From Adiantum capillus-veneris (lineage: Eukaryota; Streptophyta; Polypodiopsida; Polypodiales; Pteridaceae): a stretch of DNA of 64,000 nucleotides. The stretch covers positions 157,996,247 to 158,060,246 of the forward strand of contig CM043943.1 of assembly GCA_014529385.2 (NCBI GenBank). Reading direction: 5' to 3'. Of the stretch, positions 54,057 to 64,000 are shown in pieces (positions within the stretch are counted from its first letter, which is position 1; the number at the start of each line of letters is the position of its first letter). The notes under the pieces were generated by a model. It saw only the letters and a program-made list of their open reading frames with translations, ran no database searches and was not told the origin of the DNA. Made by a program: the position numbers and the translations under genes.

Positions 54057-56859
54057 CTAGACCTTGTGAGGATCTCCAGCATTTTGAGGAACGAACATGG
54101 TCCAGTCGCAACGGGTTTCTTTTGCCAAGCGCGATGACCTTGCACGTTCAATCGACACTTTGCATCCAAAGGTGGTGTGATAAAACCAGTTGAACATTCC
54201 CTGAAGATAGCATAAGCGCACTAAACCTCCTCCATGTCTTGTATTCTTGAAGTAGACACCCCTGGCACGATAGTGTGACTTCTCCATACCTTGCGTGCTC
54301 CAAAGATCCAATGAACCATACATGTATATAAAGTATGCACCATGGGCATAGAGGATGTGCTGCCCAAAAAGCCACAACACATCGACAATCAAAACTAAAG
54401 CATTGTACAGACCAAGTCAGAATAACAAGCACTCACCATATAGTGTGTAATGTTCGATTCACCCCATGCAATGACAACTGCCTTTGTGAACTCCACCACC
54501 AAATTTTGGAATTCTTGTCGTTGCTCATTGGTTGTGCTTGCAAGTCGTAGTATCTTCATCATCTTGTCGAATACTGCCCAAACATGTTGTCGGCTAAGCA
54601 CAACACTTGCATTGCTATTATTGTCCGTTGTATACTCGCAGAGATCCTTCCACAACTCCCATCCACCTTCAGATGTTGATGTTTCGGCAGCAGCACCCCT
54701 TTCCTTGGACAGAACCCTCTTCAAAAATTTCCTTGCCTTTAGTCCACTCATGGACACTGGTTGGGCCACTTCCTAAGCGCTTGCATTGTTCTTCTGTGCA
54801 ACAATGAAGGTGTTGCTCCCATGACACTCTATTGAATTTAAGAGCCCTTCCACTTTTAAGATAGCGTAAAACGACCTCTTCGCAGGCTTCATTGTAAAGG
54901 CATAATCAATATGAAGCTTTAATAAACGATCAAAGATGCGCATAAAAGCATGAAGTGTGCAAAAATGCACATTTTCGAGAGGGTAGTTAATTATAGGGTT
55001 CCATTGAGTGTCTTTTGCGGCACAATTGGGCTCCTCCAGCATAGGACATCGTAGAACCAAATGCTCCCACACACGTGTAATTTGTAAATTGTCATCTTCC
55101 TTTGTTTCGTAGACCATTGCGGTCTTGCGTGCATTCCCCTTATAGTCCTTAATGCAAAATGGACAAGGATACAGAGCTCCTATCCCTTGTTTGCACCCTA
55201 GAATGCACTTGATTGTTTTTAAATCGCCATCTAAGTGCCAGTCAACTTCAAAATCCCCTATGCCATCTACTTGGAGTTTTTCCCCAGCTAGTTGTCCCTT
55301 AATGACATTTGTTATCCACGAAATGCGTTCAAAAATCCAAGCAAGCACTCCATGGGTCTCCTTGGGAACCTCAATAGCACCAAGCCACCAAATTTCTTTC
55401 TTCAACTGCACACTGAAAGATGGTTCACAATCCTCATTCATAGCTGTACGTTTTGCATGAAATAATGCCTCGTTCACGAGAGTAATACTTATCCTTTCTA
55501 ATCTTCGTTTCTTCACAATCTGACACTCGTCTAGCTTGAGCACAAACACCAACTTTGAGCCTAGCACTGAAAAATGTCAAAAATAACATAAGGAAAACCA
55601 GAATTGAAAAAAAAAGGATTGCATTACTGTAGCCTCACCATTAGGTGGTACACCATAAAAATGTATCATTGCCATTTGAAGCCTTCTCAAATCAACAAAA
55701 ATATTATTTGACATTGAGTAAGGAAATCCCTTGTCCACCCTGTCTGCACCTACAATTGCATTGGTACGTTTCTTAACTCCTTTGGACTGCTTGGTAAAGA
55801 TGGATGAATGCATTATCTCCTCTATGTGAAAATAGCCTCCTATTCAAAAGTACACGTCTTCGTTCGAGATTTTCTTAACAAGATTGACCCTTAAGTGGTA
55901 TAGGAAAAAAATTCTCAGTAATTCCTCTTTCCCTTAAAGCATCCTTAAGGAGACCATATAAGGAAATGTATCCCTTAGTACTAATTCCAACTTCATCACA
56001 AGCCTTCTGTACATCAACATCACTCACAAGATTTTAAAACTTTCGCATCACCTCCTTTGTGACAGCATGGTTTAAATGTTCTGCATTTGGTTCTTCTAAA
56101 AGGGCTACGACATACGATTTCTTAAGGCACAAACTTAACAAATGGATGCGATCCTCCTAGCTATGGCCACCACACAGCTCTTGGATAAAATTCCTACAAG
56201 AATGAACAAAAACATTATTACAAAATTCCTACAAGAATGGAAAAAAACATTACCACAGAAACACAGATTGGAGCGTAGCAAAATGTACCTTGTAGCTGTA
56301 ACCCTTCTTTTTCTAGCACCACCTTCGGGGGATAAAGTCTCTATGGCATTGAAGCTCCTCTTACGTTCCCTTGCACTTAAGGCCGTCTTTTAAAAATGCA
56401 GGATCTTATCTTCAAGCTTCGCAATCTTAGCATCCTTCTCTTCCACCTGTAACTTAAGAGTTTCCACTTCCTCCTCCGCATGAAAGATCCTTTTGTGCAA
56501 TCCACTAGTGGTATGGGAAAGAAGTTGACATTGATGCAAAGATCATTGTGCACTATCAGCTCCAATAGTTGACAATCGCTTGTAGTATCCAAGAAGACCT
56601 TGCTCCCCTCTACCTACATATTGTAAGAATGAAGCAAGGCTATTGAATGTTGGGTACACATTGATGGCTAAATCATTAGGGTAGAGGCAACCATGCACCC
56701 AAAGGTCCACATTACTGTGACCTGCAGCACGGCATTGTTGTGCAGTTTGCAAGTAATGACGCTTTGAGGATGCAAAGTCCTTAGGCAACTGAACATGTAG
56801 AGAAACCGTTTTCAAAATCTTGCTGTGGATGGGAGGTTTGTAATGTCACCAAGCTCCAT
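54057..56859 (-). pseudogene. T2 gene D: transposase-like protein, four exons, with stops
   Basis: Likely start ATG 56859 (M-E-L-G-D-I-T), end TAG at 54059-54057; about 850 codons. Exon 1 (56859-56289) has Y-L-Q-T-A-Q-Q-C-R-A-A-G-H and a coiled coil (A-E-E-E-V-E-T-L-K-L-Q-V-E-E-K-D-A-K). Exon 2 (about 56193-55639) has V-Q-K-A-C-D-E-V-G-I-S-T-K-G-Y. Exon 3 (55566-54437) has V-D-W-H-L-D-G-D-L-K-T-I-K and Y-P-C-P-F-C. Exon 4 (54359-54057) has Y-G-S-L-D-L-W-S-T-Q-G-M-E-K-S-H. Introns 3 (54360-54436) and 2 (55567-55638) keep the frame. Exons 3-4 recall large uncharacterised proteins of cnidarian and fungal DNA transposons (D-W/Y-x-L-x-G-D-x-K, then C-x2-C, then a Q-x-L/M-E-K motif); I cannot name the superfamily. 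Stops occur in exons 1, 2 and 3, plus one frameshift after the start. Confidence 0.65.
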
Positions 56860-56929
56860 GGCAAGGAGAATAAATCTCGCCTCAAGAAAGAGTGGAGAGT
56901 TGCAGTAGAGGCACGCAGTGAAGAGCTAT

Positions 56930-57260
56930 GGGATGGAGAGCTTCAGGAGAGCTACAGAGTGGAGAGGAGAGCTATGGAGTGGAGTGTTGTAGGAGAGCTA
57001 CGGAGTGGAGAGGAGGGCCATGGAGTAGAGAGATATGGGGGAGAGAGCTGCAGCAAAGCTATGGAGTGGACCTGCAACAAAGAGAGGGAAGGAGGAAGCT
57101 ATGGAGTGGAGAGTCATGGGGGGGAGAGCTGCAACAAAGCTATAGAGTGGACCTGAAACAAAGAGAGGGAAGGAGGAAGCTATGGAGTGGAGAGCCATGG
57201 GGGGGAGAGCTGCAGCAAAGCTATGGAGTGGACCTGCAACAAAGAGAGGGAAGGAGAAAG
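56930..57260. repeat. 81 bp minisatellite upstream of gene D
   Basis: GAGCTGCAGCAAAGCTATGG recurs (with changes) at 57045, 57126 and 57207. Partial units (AGAGCTACGGAGTGGAGAGG) extend it leftward. It lies between the gene D start and a TATATATA stretch at about 57472, possibly in its 5' untranslated region. Confidence 0.9.
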
Positions 57261-57751
57261 TGTGTGTGCTGAAAAGTAAGAGAGAGAAGAGGGAGGGAGA
57301 GGAGTGAGAGAGGGAAGGAGGTACAGTGTGTGCTGAAAAGTAGGAGAGAGAAGAGACAGAGAGGAGAGAGAGAGAGAGAGGAGTAACTTTGGAGGGAAAT
57401 AAAAAAAGGTGGGAAGTTTCATATTTTGCAGGTCTAGCTGTGAGATTTTGAGAGAGAAAATTGATTTTTGAGTATATATATAGGTTGGGGAGAAGTTTTG
57501 AGTAAAAGTGAGGTTTTTTTTTAATTTTTTTGAAAAAAGTGTTTTTTTGGGCGGAGGCTATGGACGCCCTTGATGATGTGACAAAAGAAAGGGGGGGAGG
57601 GTAGTTAGTGTCATAAGGACCACCACTCTTTCAAGTAGAGAGAGAATGTCATTCAATGGCCTTGTCTCCTAAACCATACACATTTTCAGCCTTAATCCCT
57701 TAAAATTAGAGATTCTTACAAGGCCCTTTTGGGGTTCATATTTTCCTAATG
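57261..57751 (-). repeat. Right subterminal and terminal part of T2
   Basis: GA-rich, then A/T-runs, then AGTGTCATAAGGACC and CTTAAAATTAGAGATTCTTA leading to the end. The last 70 bp match the T1 right end. The inverted match to the left end is much weaker than in T1. Confidence 0.6.
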
Positions 57752-58085
57752 CACTCTCTCTCACTACCTGTTGCTCCCGTACATGCCTTCATTAGATTTG
57801 TCTCGAGGATTGCATGTAACTAAGCCTCCCGTGACCATGCCCTTAGCGTGTGTGTATGTGTGTGTGTGTGGGGGGGGGGGGGTCCAATAAAGCACCGAAA
57901 GGCAACGTTGTGTGTGTGTGTGTGTGTGATTGGTGGACCACACATAATAAGCAGACTTTTGTCCAAGAGAGAGAAAGGGAGAATTCAAGAGAGAGAGAGA
58001 GAGAAGTTTTAAGTGGAGAGAGAAAAGGAGAGGGAAAAGAGCGAGTGGGGAGGAGAGAGAGAGAGAGAGAGAGAGAGGAATAATA
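57752..58085. repeat. Microsatellite cluster beside T2
   Basis: (GT)n followed by 12 G (57848-57882), (GT)n (57909-57929) and several (GA)n tracts (57965-58078). Long frames here are low-complexity artefacts. Confidence 0.9.
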
Positions 58086-59484
58086 AGTGTTCTTAGTGCT
58101 AGGGTTGTTTTTTTTCTTAATGAACCTTAGAGGAAATAGGGGGAGGTTCTTACCTTTAATCAGCCGAGTCAGATGTTTCTTCGAAAGCTGAAACTTACCG
58201 TCGCATTTGTTACAAATCGTTGTAGCTTTGTTGGACCGCACATCTGAGCTCGTGAAAAATGGGCTCAAGCCGGTATCAATTATCAATTTTTATTTTTAAA
58301 TTTACTGATAATGTCAAAATTACCTCAAAAATTAGCAAAAAACTCAAAAATTACCCCAAAATTCAAAAAAACTACCCAAAAATCCAAAAGATTCTTGAAA
58401 AATTCCATAAACCTTAGAAAATCATCAGAATTTGCATTTACACACTTTCAATATGTACAAGCAAGCCAAAAATACCAATTTTTATCAAAAACACTAATTA
58501 CGAAATCACCAAACCGGCCTTTGAAAATAGCGAATAGCACAAAACTTGAAAAATGAGGGCACCAAAGTGCTCCAAATCATGCCATAATTATGCACCCAAA
58601 ACAGCTCCTCAGGATCGCAAATTTTCAAATTTTTACAGAGTAATTGGAAATTAATGCAAAAATTGGCAAAACTTTTGCCAAAATTATCCAAAAAATACTC
58701 AATTTTTTTATAAACTTCTCCACACATGGATGAATGGGGTAGCCAAAAGAAATCTCAATTATCCAAATCAATAAACACACATTGATTTTTAGGGACACAC
58801 ACAAGGGCAAATTAGTGCACACACACTTAAAATTAGGCGCACACAGACTCAATTAGGGTGCACACACACACACACACTAAATCTTAGTGCACACACTTGC
58901 AATTGACCATTCAAACATGCAATCAACAATGCAAACTACCATGTGAAACCAATGATTTATGCACATTCGATTCTAGGAAAAAGTCAACATTATGGCGGCA
59001 TGCAAACGCACAAATCAAAAGCTCAAAATCACCAAATTGACAACGGTTATGCATACCGCATAAATCTTAAATCCAATGGAACCGCACATTTGTGATTTCT
59101 CAATGTGTAGGCCGATTTTGTTGAAGCTCCAATCCCTAATCTTGCATTCCAAAATCAATGATTGGTTATGTAATTAGCACAAATCGGCATTGTTAGAATG
59201 CAATCCAAGCCTCTAATTAGGTAAATATCAAAGCATAAGCACAAAATGTTAGTCTAATAATAAGAAATTTAGTGTGTAAGTTAGCAAAATTTCGTAAAAT
59301 TAGTAAGTGGTTAGTGAGAAATTAGAATGTGTAGGCACACAATTAGCAACATATGATGTCAAATTAGGGGAAATTGAACACATTTTCATATGCACACACG
59401 TCCAAAATCCAAAGAAAATTAGTGAAGAAATTAGTGAGGAAACCTATTTGATTATGCCATAATTACACTATCGTATGCCATCAA
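58086..59484 (-). mobile_element. Leader of a Tat-like gypsy element, minus strand
   Basis: AT-rich, C-poor sequence of about 1.4 kb with many AAAAATT and CACACA tracts and no coding frame of note. Its position inside the primer site at 59485 makes it the untranslated leader (or decayed gag leader) of a leftward element. Its left limit is unknown. Confidence 0.5.
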
Positions 59485-59502
59485 TCCCCGACAACGGCGC
59501 CA
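59485..59502 (-). other. Primer binding site, tRNA-Asp type
   Basis: The plus strand reads TCCCCGACAACGGCGCCA, the 3' end of plant tRNA-Asp with one change from the common form. The minus strand therefore carries TGGCGCCGTTGTCGGGGA, the primer site of Tat/Athila-like gypsy elements. Confidence 0.88.
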
Positions 59503-59504
59503 AA

Positions 59505-60399
59505 TGTTGGGGATTTCCATCGTAGCATAGCTCCAATGACCAACACATAAATGTCAATCCAAAGTGATGTGCTACACAGCTAGGGCATGGAAACACTCAA
59601 ATGATTAGTGAGCTGATAATGGAAACTCAAACGATGGCTCTACAAGGTGAGCTTCTCGCCCTATGGAGGAGCTAAGCCACAATGATTGGCAATCTCCACA
59701 TTCACTTATCTTCACCTCAAATCAACCCAATCACACACACTAACAATTGCAATGATGCACACACCACTAATCCCATCATGCAACACAATAATCACAAGTG
59801 CACACACATAAATCTATTGAGCATCCACACTCTAATCAAACCTACATGCACACACAAAGAATAGAGGGTAATCAATCAAAGTTAGAGCGGGATTAACCAT
59901 TGATTAGGTAAGATCTTGCTAATCAAACGATCATAGATAATCATAAGAGAGTGAAAGAGGCATAGTGAAAGATAATTAAGCATTGATTAGTGTTAATCAA
60001 GTCACATGAGCAAGGAGAAGCTCAAGGACTCCATAGCCACACACCTCATGAGCCGTCACTAGAAGTGGTCTCAACAAATGAGGCTGAGAACCCTAATTCC
60101 ATTCACACATTTCTTTATATACCTAGGGTTAAAATGTGTATTTTTCGGGTGTCTAAGGCCTTTAAAGATACGCATCTTACTATATCTGCAACCTAGGCAC
60201 ACTAATTGACTCATTCTTTACAGCTAGGAACTCTCACCGAGCTCCTAATAGATTACAATTATTACAATGGCTTGAAATAAATGGGGAATTTACACTACCC
60301 GGCCATTTTGGGAAAATTTTGAAAAATGTATAACTCCAATCTTCATTGCTTCTTTGTATTCATCCTTGATGTGCATTTGCAAGGCTTGGGCCTTTAACA
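59505..60399 (-). repeat. LTR of about 0.9 kb, minus strand
   Basis: Two bases from the primer site it starts TGTTGGGGATTTCC. The proposed outer end is CCTTTAACA at 60399, giving TGTT/AACA ends. TATATAAAG on the minus strand (about 60111-60119) is a promoter candidate. Only one LTR is in the window, so the outer end is an estimate. Confidence 0.65.
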
Positions 60400-60829
60400 G
60401 ATCCTATTAATTGATGTTGACTCAGCTAACAAAATAATCACTTGATGTTTTCTCCGCGGTATGAGCTCGGATTGCTTCAAAAGTCAAGGAGATGATAGGC
60501 TAGATTTCTAGAGCAAACTTGGACCATTGCAAACTAATTTTGAAGCTAGCACAAATCCTTCAATCTATAGGTCCTCAAAAGATACACAAAGAGTCTAGCA
60601 ACTTCCCCTTAGAAAAACATGATTCTTCACCAAACTAATAGTGAATATACTCAAGAGCTAGAGCAAGAGAAGATAAACAAATGCACTTGACAAAATTTGA
60701 TTGCTCTTTCCACTTCACTTCATAACTATACATGATATGTTTGAACTAAAAATTAAAGATTTGGAGATCATAATGCACATGTATCTCTATTTAAGCAAGT
60801 CTTGAGAGCAAAGTAAGTGCAATATTTTT
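60400..60829. other. Gene-free stretch
   Basis: No gene or boundary seen. It leads into the gag remnant at 60830 and may be its leader. Confidence 0.35.
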
Positions 60830-61620
60830 ATACTCAAAATGAGGGATTTTACTTGACCTTGGAAGGAACACATTTGACTTGGTTCCAATGGCTAAATCAA
60901 GAAGCTTTCACTACAATTAAAAATCTCTTAATAGAATATATAAAAGAATTTTCCAAATGTATTGAACATTTATGTTTTCAAACAAAAGGATAACAAGAAG
61001 GTGAAGGAAGCTTCATTGAGATCAAAAAATATCTTGAGAGATTCCCACCATGGAAGGTACCACAACAAGGCTGCCTAGTAGTGATGTTCATTAAAGTCTA
61101 AAAACTAAAATGCTCAACAAGGATCTTCACTTAATGGTTTTGTATCCCTAGAAGGAGTGACAAAGGAATCTTTGTACCTTGTGGAAAATTGCAAAGGCTA
61201 TAGTGAGATTTCAAAGGATATAGACTCTTCAACAAATGATGCAAGTTCTAATGAGAGTAAAATTACAACTCAAAAAACTAGCTTGGCCCAACTAGTAGCT
61301 ACTGTTGAACAAATAGATGAAGAAGTAGTCAAAGGATGAACTAAGTCTTCAAACAAGTAAAAAATATCACACAATGTCGAATGAGTAAGTGTGAAATTTG
61401 TTGGGGTGATCATCCAACAGTCCAGTGGTATACTCAACCAAAACCACCATTTGTAAATGTGCCACATCAATTGAAATGGTGTGGAATTAAATAAAAGTAG
61501 ACAAACCATGAGACAAATGAGTGTTACTACACTCATGAATAATCTATAGAGTAGCCATATAATCCACATCCCATGAATCAACCACCACCACCTAGATACC
61601 TAGTTGGATAAAACAATCTT
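60830..61620 (+). pseudogene. Ty3/gypsy gag remnant
   Basis: Reads L-E-G-T-H-L-T-W-F-Q-W-L-N-Q-E-A-F, then L-L-I-E-Y-I-K-E-F, then G-S-F-I-E-I-K-K-Y-L-E-R-F: the gypsy gag core. After many stops a knuckle-like C-E-I-C-W-G-D-H-P-T (its last Cys replaced by Trp) lies at about 61390. A second, T-N-H-E-T-N-E-C-Y-Y, follows near 61510. The order matches gypsy gag proteins. No LTR could be attached to it. Confidence 0.7.
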
Positions 61621-62567
61621 GAACTAGGTGGGTGAGAAACCACCAATATGTTCTAGCACCAACTTTAGTAGCATCTTGAAGAATGGTACTTTTCGTACTG
61701 ATTTTGAGAAAACAATGGCACTATTTCATGTTACCATATGAGCAATACAGTGCCAAATTTGGTACTATCCAGAATAGATCCTAAGACTATTCTACAAGGT
61801 TTTCATTCTGAATATAAATCAAAATAGAATTCCATGCAATTAAAGACTGCTATTATCAGAGTTACCTGAGAGTCATTGAGAAAATGTATGGGATGTTTGA
61901 TAACACATTTTGAGTCCATTCTTTTCTTGCCTATAGCCTCTTTTTTAGGTGAAACTTTGGCCTCCGATGTCATTGATACTTCTATGTTGAGCCAATCGTC
62001 TTTGACAAGCAGGAAGTGGCAATGCTTCATTCTCATTTCTTAATTCGAATCGAGTACTTGTTGTCGCTATGTTTCTTTGATGAAAACCCAACAAACTAAC
62101 AATTTTGATCAATTCAATGTTATTGATCTTTTGAAGCTATTCAAGATTATCATCTAAGAGGTTTTTTCCACAAAAAGCTCACTTGCATAGTGGGGCATCT
62201 TGAGCTGAGTTAATGTATTAAGAACTCCAAAAAACAAGACTTGATTCAATATGTGAATCCTCAACTTGGAAGATGCATAATGTTGCATGAGGTCCTTGAG
62301 TATCTCTTGTTGTTCCAATACTTGAAGCCCCAGAGTCTGCCTTTTCCAACGTCAAGCCATTGCTTTGCATATGTTCTTTCTTGACTTATTATTTGGCAAT
62401 CTAAACTTGTTGGTACCAAGAGAACTCTTTTCCTTCTGGTGATTGTGTTTTTTTAATGCCCAATAGTTGTGCAGACAGGCTTGGTTACTAAGAGTTTCAT
62501 TGATGCGACTAGGGTAATTGATTTCCATCCTTTTTTGATGCACTTTGTATCTCCAAGTACACATTGC

Positions 62568-62571
<4 letters not shown>
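61621..62571. other. Stretch with one unassigned minus-strand frame
   Basis: Minus-strand 62036-61870 is open and reads K-D-D-W-L-N-I-E-V-S-M-T-S-E-A-K-V, ending at a donor-like CTCAG/GTAACT (about 61871). It could be an exon remnant of a host gene, but I do not recognise it. The rest has no visible gene. Confidence 0.3.

Positions 62572-62602
<31 letters not shown>
62572..62602. repeat. (GA)n microsatellite
   Basis: Uninterrupted GA tract of about 30 bp. Confidence 0.95.
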
Positions 62603-62607
<5 letters not shown>

Positions 62608-63661
62608 TTATGGAGGTACAGTGAGCAGCACACACAGAGAGAAATTCTTGGCCATGGAGTGCATAGCAGCAAAAATTTGTCTCATGAGAAAGCCCGATAA
62701 CTACACCCATATTGTTGTAAGGTCCCACCCACAACTTGTTTGAAATGTTAGAAGACTTTTTTTACAATCGTGCATGTTTAAATAAATCCATTTCCCTCTT
62801 CACTTTTAACTCTTCATAACCACTCAAAAAGATTTTCTTTTCACCACAAATTCCCCAATTTAATATGATGTCAAGGACAACCCCTTTTGTACCACCAAAC
62901 CCTGCTTTCAGCCGCATTGAAGTTTTCCACAGAAGGAGTCTCCATGAGATAAAAGAAGAAGAAGCAACTAGAGTGTTTACAAATAACACAACAATTGCAA
63001 AATTCACAAATATTATTCATAAACCTGTGACAAATCTTATAAGACTGTAACATCAACATTTCCATTTTGTAGCTAAAAGATCGGCTAGACACACCACACC
63101 AAATCATGTGATAGCCTCATCATCCACCATAGCTCTAAAATCAAAGCATCTAATTCCCATTGATCATGCACTTTATGTGTTTAACCCTCTCAAGAGCACA
63201 AAGAAAAGTAACAGAGTTTCTTACATTGGAGCTCCATAAGTCTTGACAACATTTGCCTATCATGTTGTTTGTATGGTAGATAATCTACCACCAACACCGG
63301 ACCAAAATTCCTGGATAATATCCACATTGAAGAATGAGGAAGAGCACAAAGCTCCAACGCCCTCAATAAGAAACTCTATTCGCCCATTAGGTAAGTGGGC
63401 TTTATATAAGAAAAATAGGGCAACTTAGGGCTTATTTTGTTGATATTTCAAGCTCATCATGTACTACTCCTAGATGACTATCATCGATAGTCATGATCAT
63501 TGGCATGCCTTGGTGGATATGCATATCTTTGCTAATGATACTATATTTGAACTACACCAACTTGGTCTACCTACCAAAGTGATGGCACACTTATCCATCC
63601 AACTCACTCACTATAAGTTCACACTAGACCGTTGTACTAGTTTCCTCTTATGTTGTATTTT
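62603..63661. other. Gene-free stretch
   Basis: Several short frames on both strands (for example 62865-63050 and 63474-63660 on the plus strand), none with a recognisable motif. Confidence 0.4.
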
Positions 63662-63727
63662 CCCATTTATGCTTCATAGACATCTTATCTTGAGTTTCTC
63701 AAGAAGAACAAGTCGAAGGTTTGCCTC

Positions 63728-63811
<84 letters not shown>

Positions 63812-64000
63812 GCTATATTATATTTAATACATATACACAAAAGAACATAACGTTCAAAAGACAGCTAACTTTAGAAAAGTGGACAATGGTTAGTTAAAAA
63901 ATGACTAAGTGTTAGATTCATTTTTGTACATATAGTAAGAATGAAGCATCATTTATCGTAATTTTATACAAAAATAGTGGAGTTGTAAAGGCATAGAACA
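63662..64000. repeat. Dispersed repeat with (GT)40, copy 2, running off the window
   Basis: Matches 44551-44890 on both sides of a perfect 80 bp GT tract (63731-63810). Confidence 0.85.

Larger units (their letters stand above)
48951..57751. mobile_element. DNA transposon T2, 8.8 kb, multi-gene
   Basis: The right end (CATATTTTCCTAATG at 57737-57751, preceded by TTCTTACAAGGCCCTTT) matches the right end of T1. The left end (AAAGGGCCCTTTAGC near 48964, then a poly-G tract, then A-rich CCCTAAAATTTCAAATTT) follows the T1 layout but has lost its outermost 20 bp or so. Inside: genes A and B rightward, genes C and D leftward. It interrupts the leader of a copia element on the left. The copia leader does not resume on the right, so the flank is rearranged. 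Confidence 0.75.

Noticed and set aside
57843-58286. 147-codon minus-strand frame beside T2
   Set aside because: Made of translated GT and GA microsatellites (Ser/Leu and Thr/His runs).
63726-63812. Cys-Val repeat protein in the GT tract
   Set aside because: Translated (GT)40 microsatellite.

Overview
This 64 kb window looks like repeat-dominated nuclear DNA from a land plant with a large genome. I find no intact host gene, rRNA, tRNA gene or CRISPR array. Almost all of it is layered transposable elements. Plant origin is suggested by LTR elements primed by initiator tRNA-Met (TGGTATCAGAGC) and by a tRNA-Asp-type primer site, by chromodomain-type Ty3/gypsy elements, and by short spliceosomal introns (about 70-80 bp). 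An apparently endonuclease-lacking Penelope-like element makes a fern, lycophyte or other non-flowering plant my best guess, but the sequence does not settle it.

Layout. 1-1146: 5' end of a minus-strand Ty1/copia element (gag start, primer site, LTR) with a 192 bp tandem duplication at the LTR edge. 1147-2527: LTR, leader and gag start of an unclassified LTR element; a second copy lies at 18968-20349. 2528-4264: gene-free sequence, an unidentified coding fragment and a piece of LTR. 4265-6735: minus-strand Ty3/gypsy gag, primer site and 1.6 kb LTR. 6736-9270: another LTR followed by a decayed gag-protease region. 9279-18885: a Penelope-like retroelement with a Pro/Ser/Asn-rich ORF1 and a reverse transcriptase ORF2. 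It is split by a young 4.9 kb copia element (12543-17450) bounded by a GGATCT duplication. 20575-26925: an element with a copia 5' LTR and gag start fused in frame to a gypsy-like gag-protease, ending in a different 3' LTR. 27974-36425: an LTR, then the integrase and chromodomain end of a gypsy element (28559-35201) with its 3' LTR. This is split by a 5.3 kb terminal-inverted-repeat DNA transposon (T1, 28988-34254). 36426-44550: a nearly complete but decayed chromodomain gypsy element inserted in the previous LTR. 45793-48950: a minus-strand copia element that has lost its reverse transcriptase. 48951-57751: an 8.8 kb multi-gene DNA transposon (T2) related to T1. 57752-60399: leader, primer site and LTR of a minus-strand Tat-like gypsy element. 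60830-61620: a gag remnant. 62603-64000: mostly unassigned sequence and a dispersed (GT)n-containing repeat.

The most interesting part is T2. It carries at least four transcription units: two rightward genes of unknown function (A with one intron, B with one intron and a clear TATA box), a short leftward gene C whose product contains a copy of the histone H3 tail start (MARTKQTAKK), and a leftward four-exon transposase-like gene D of about 850 codons. T1 shares T2's terminal sequence and a remnant of gene A, so the two form one family. All copies here carry stop codons or frameshifts in at least gene D and gene A. Function is therefore inferred for the family, not for this copy.
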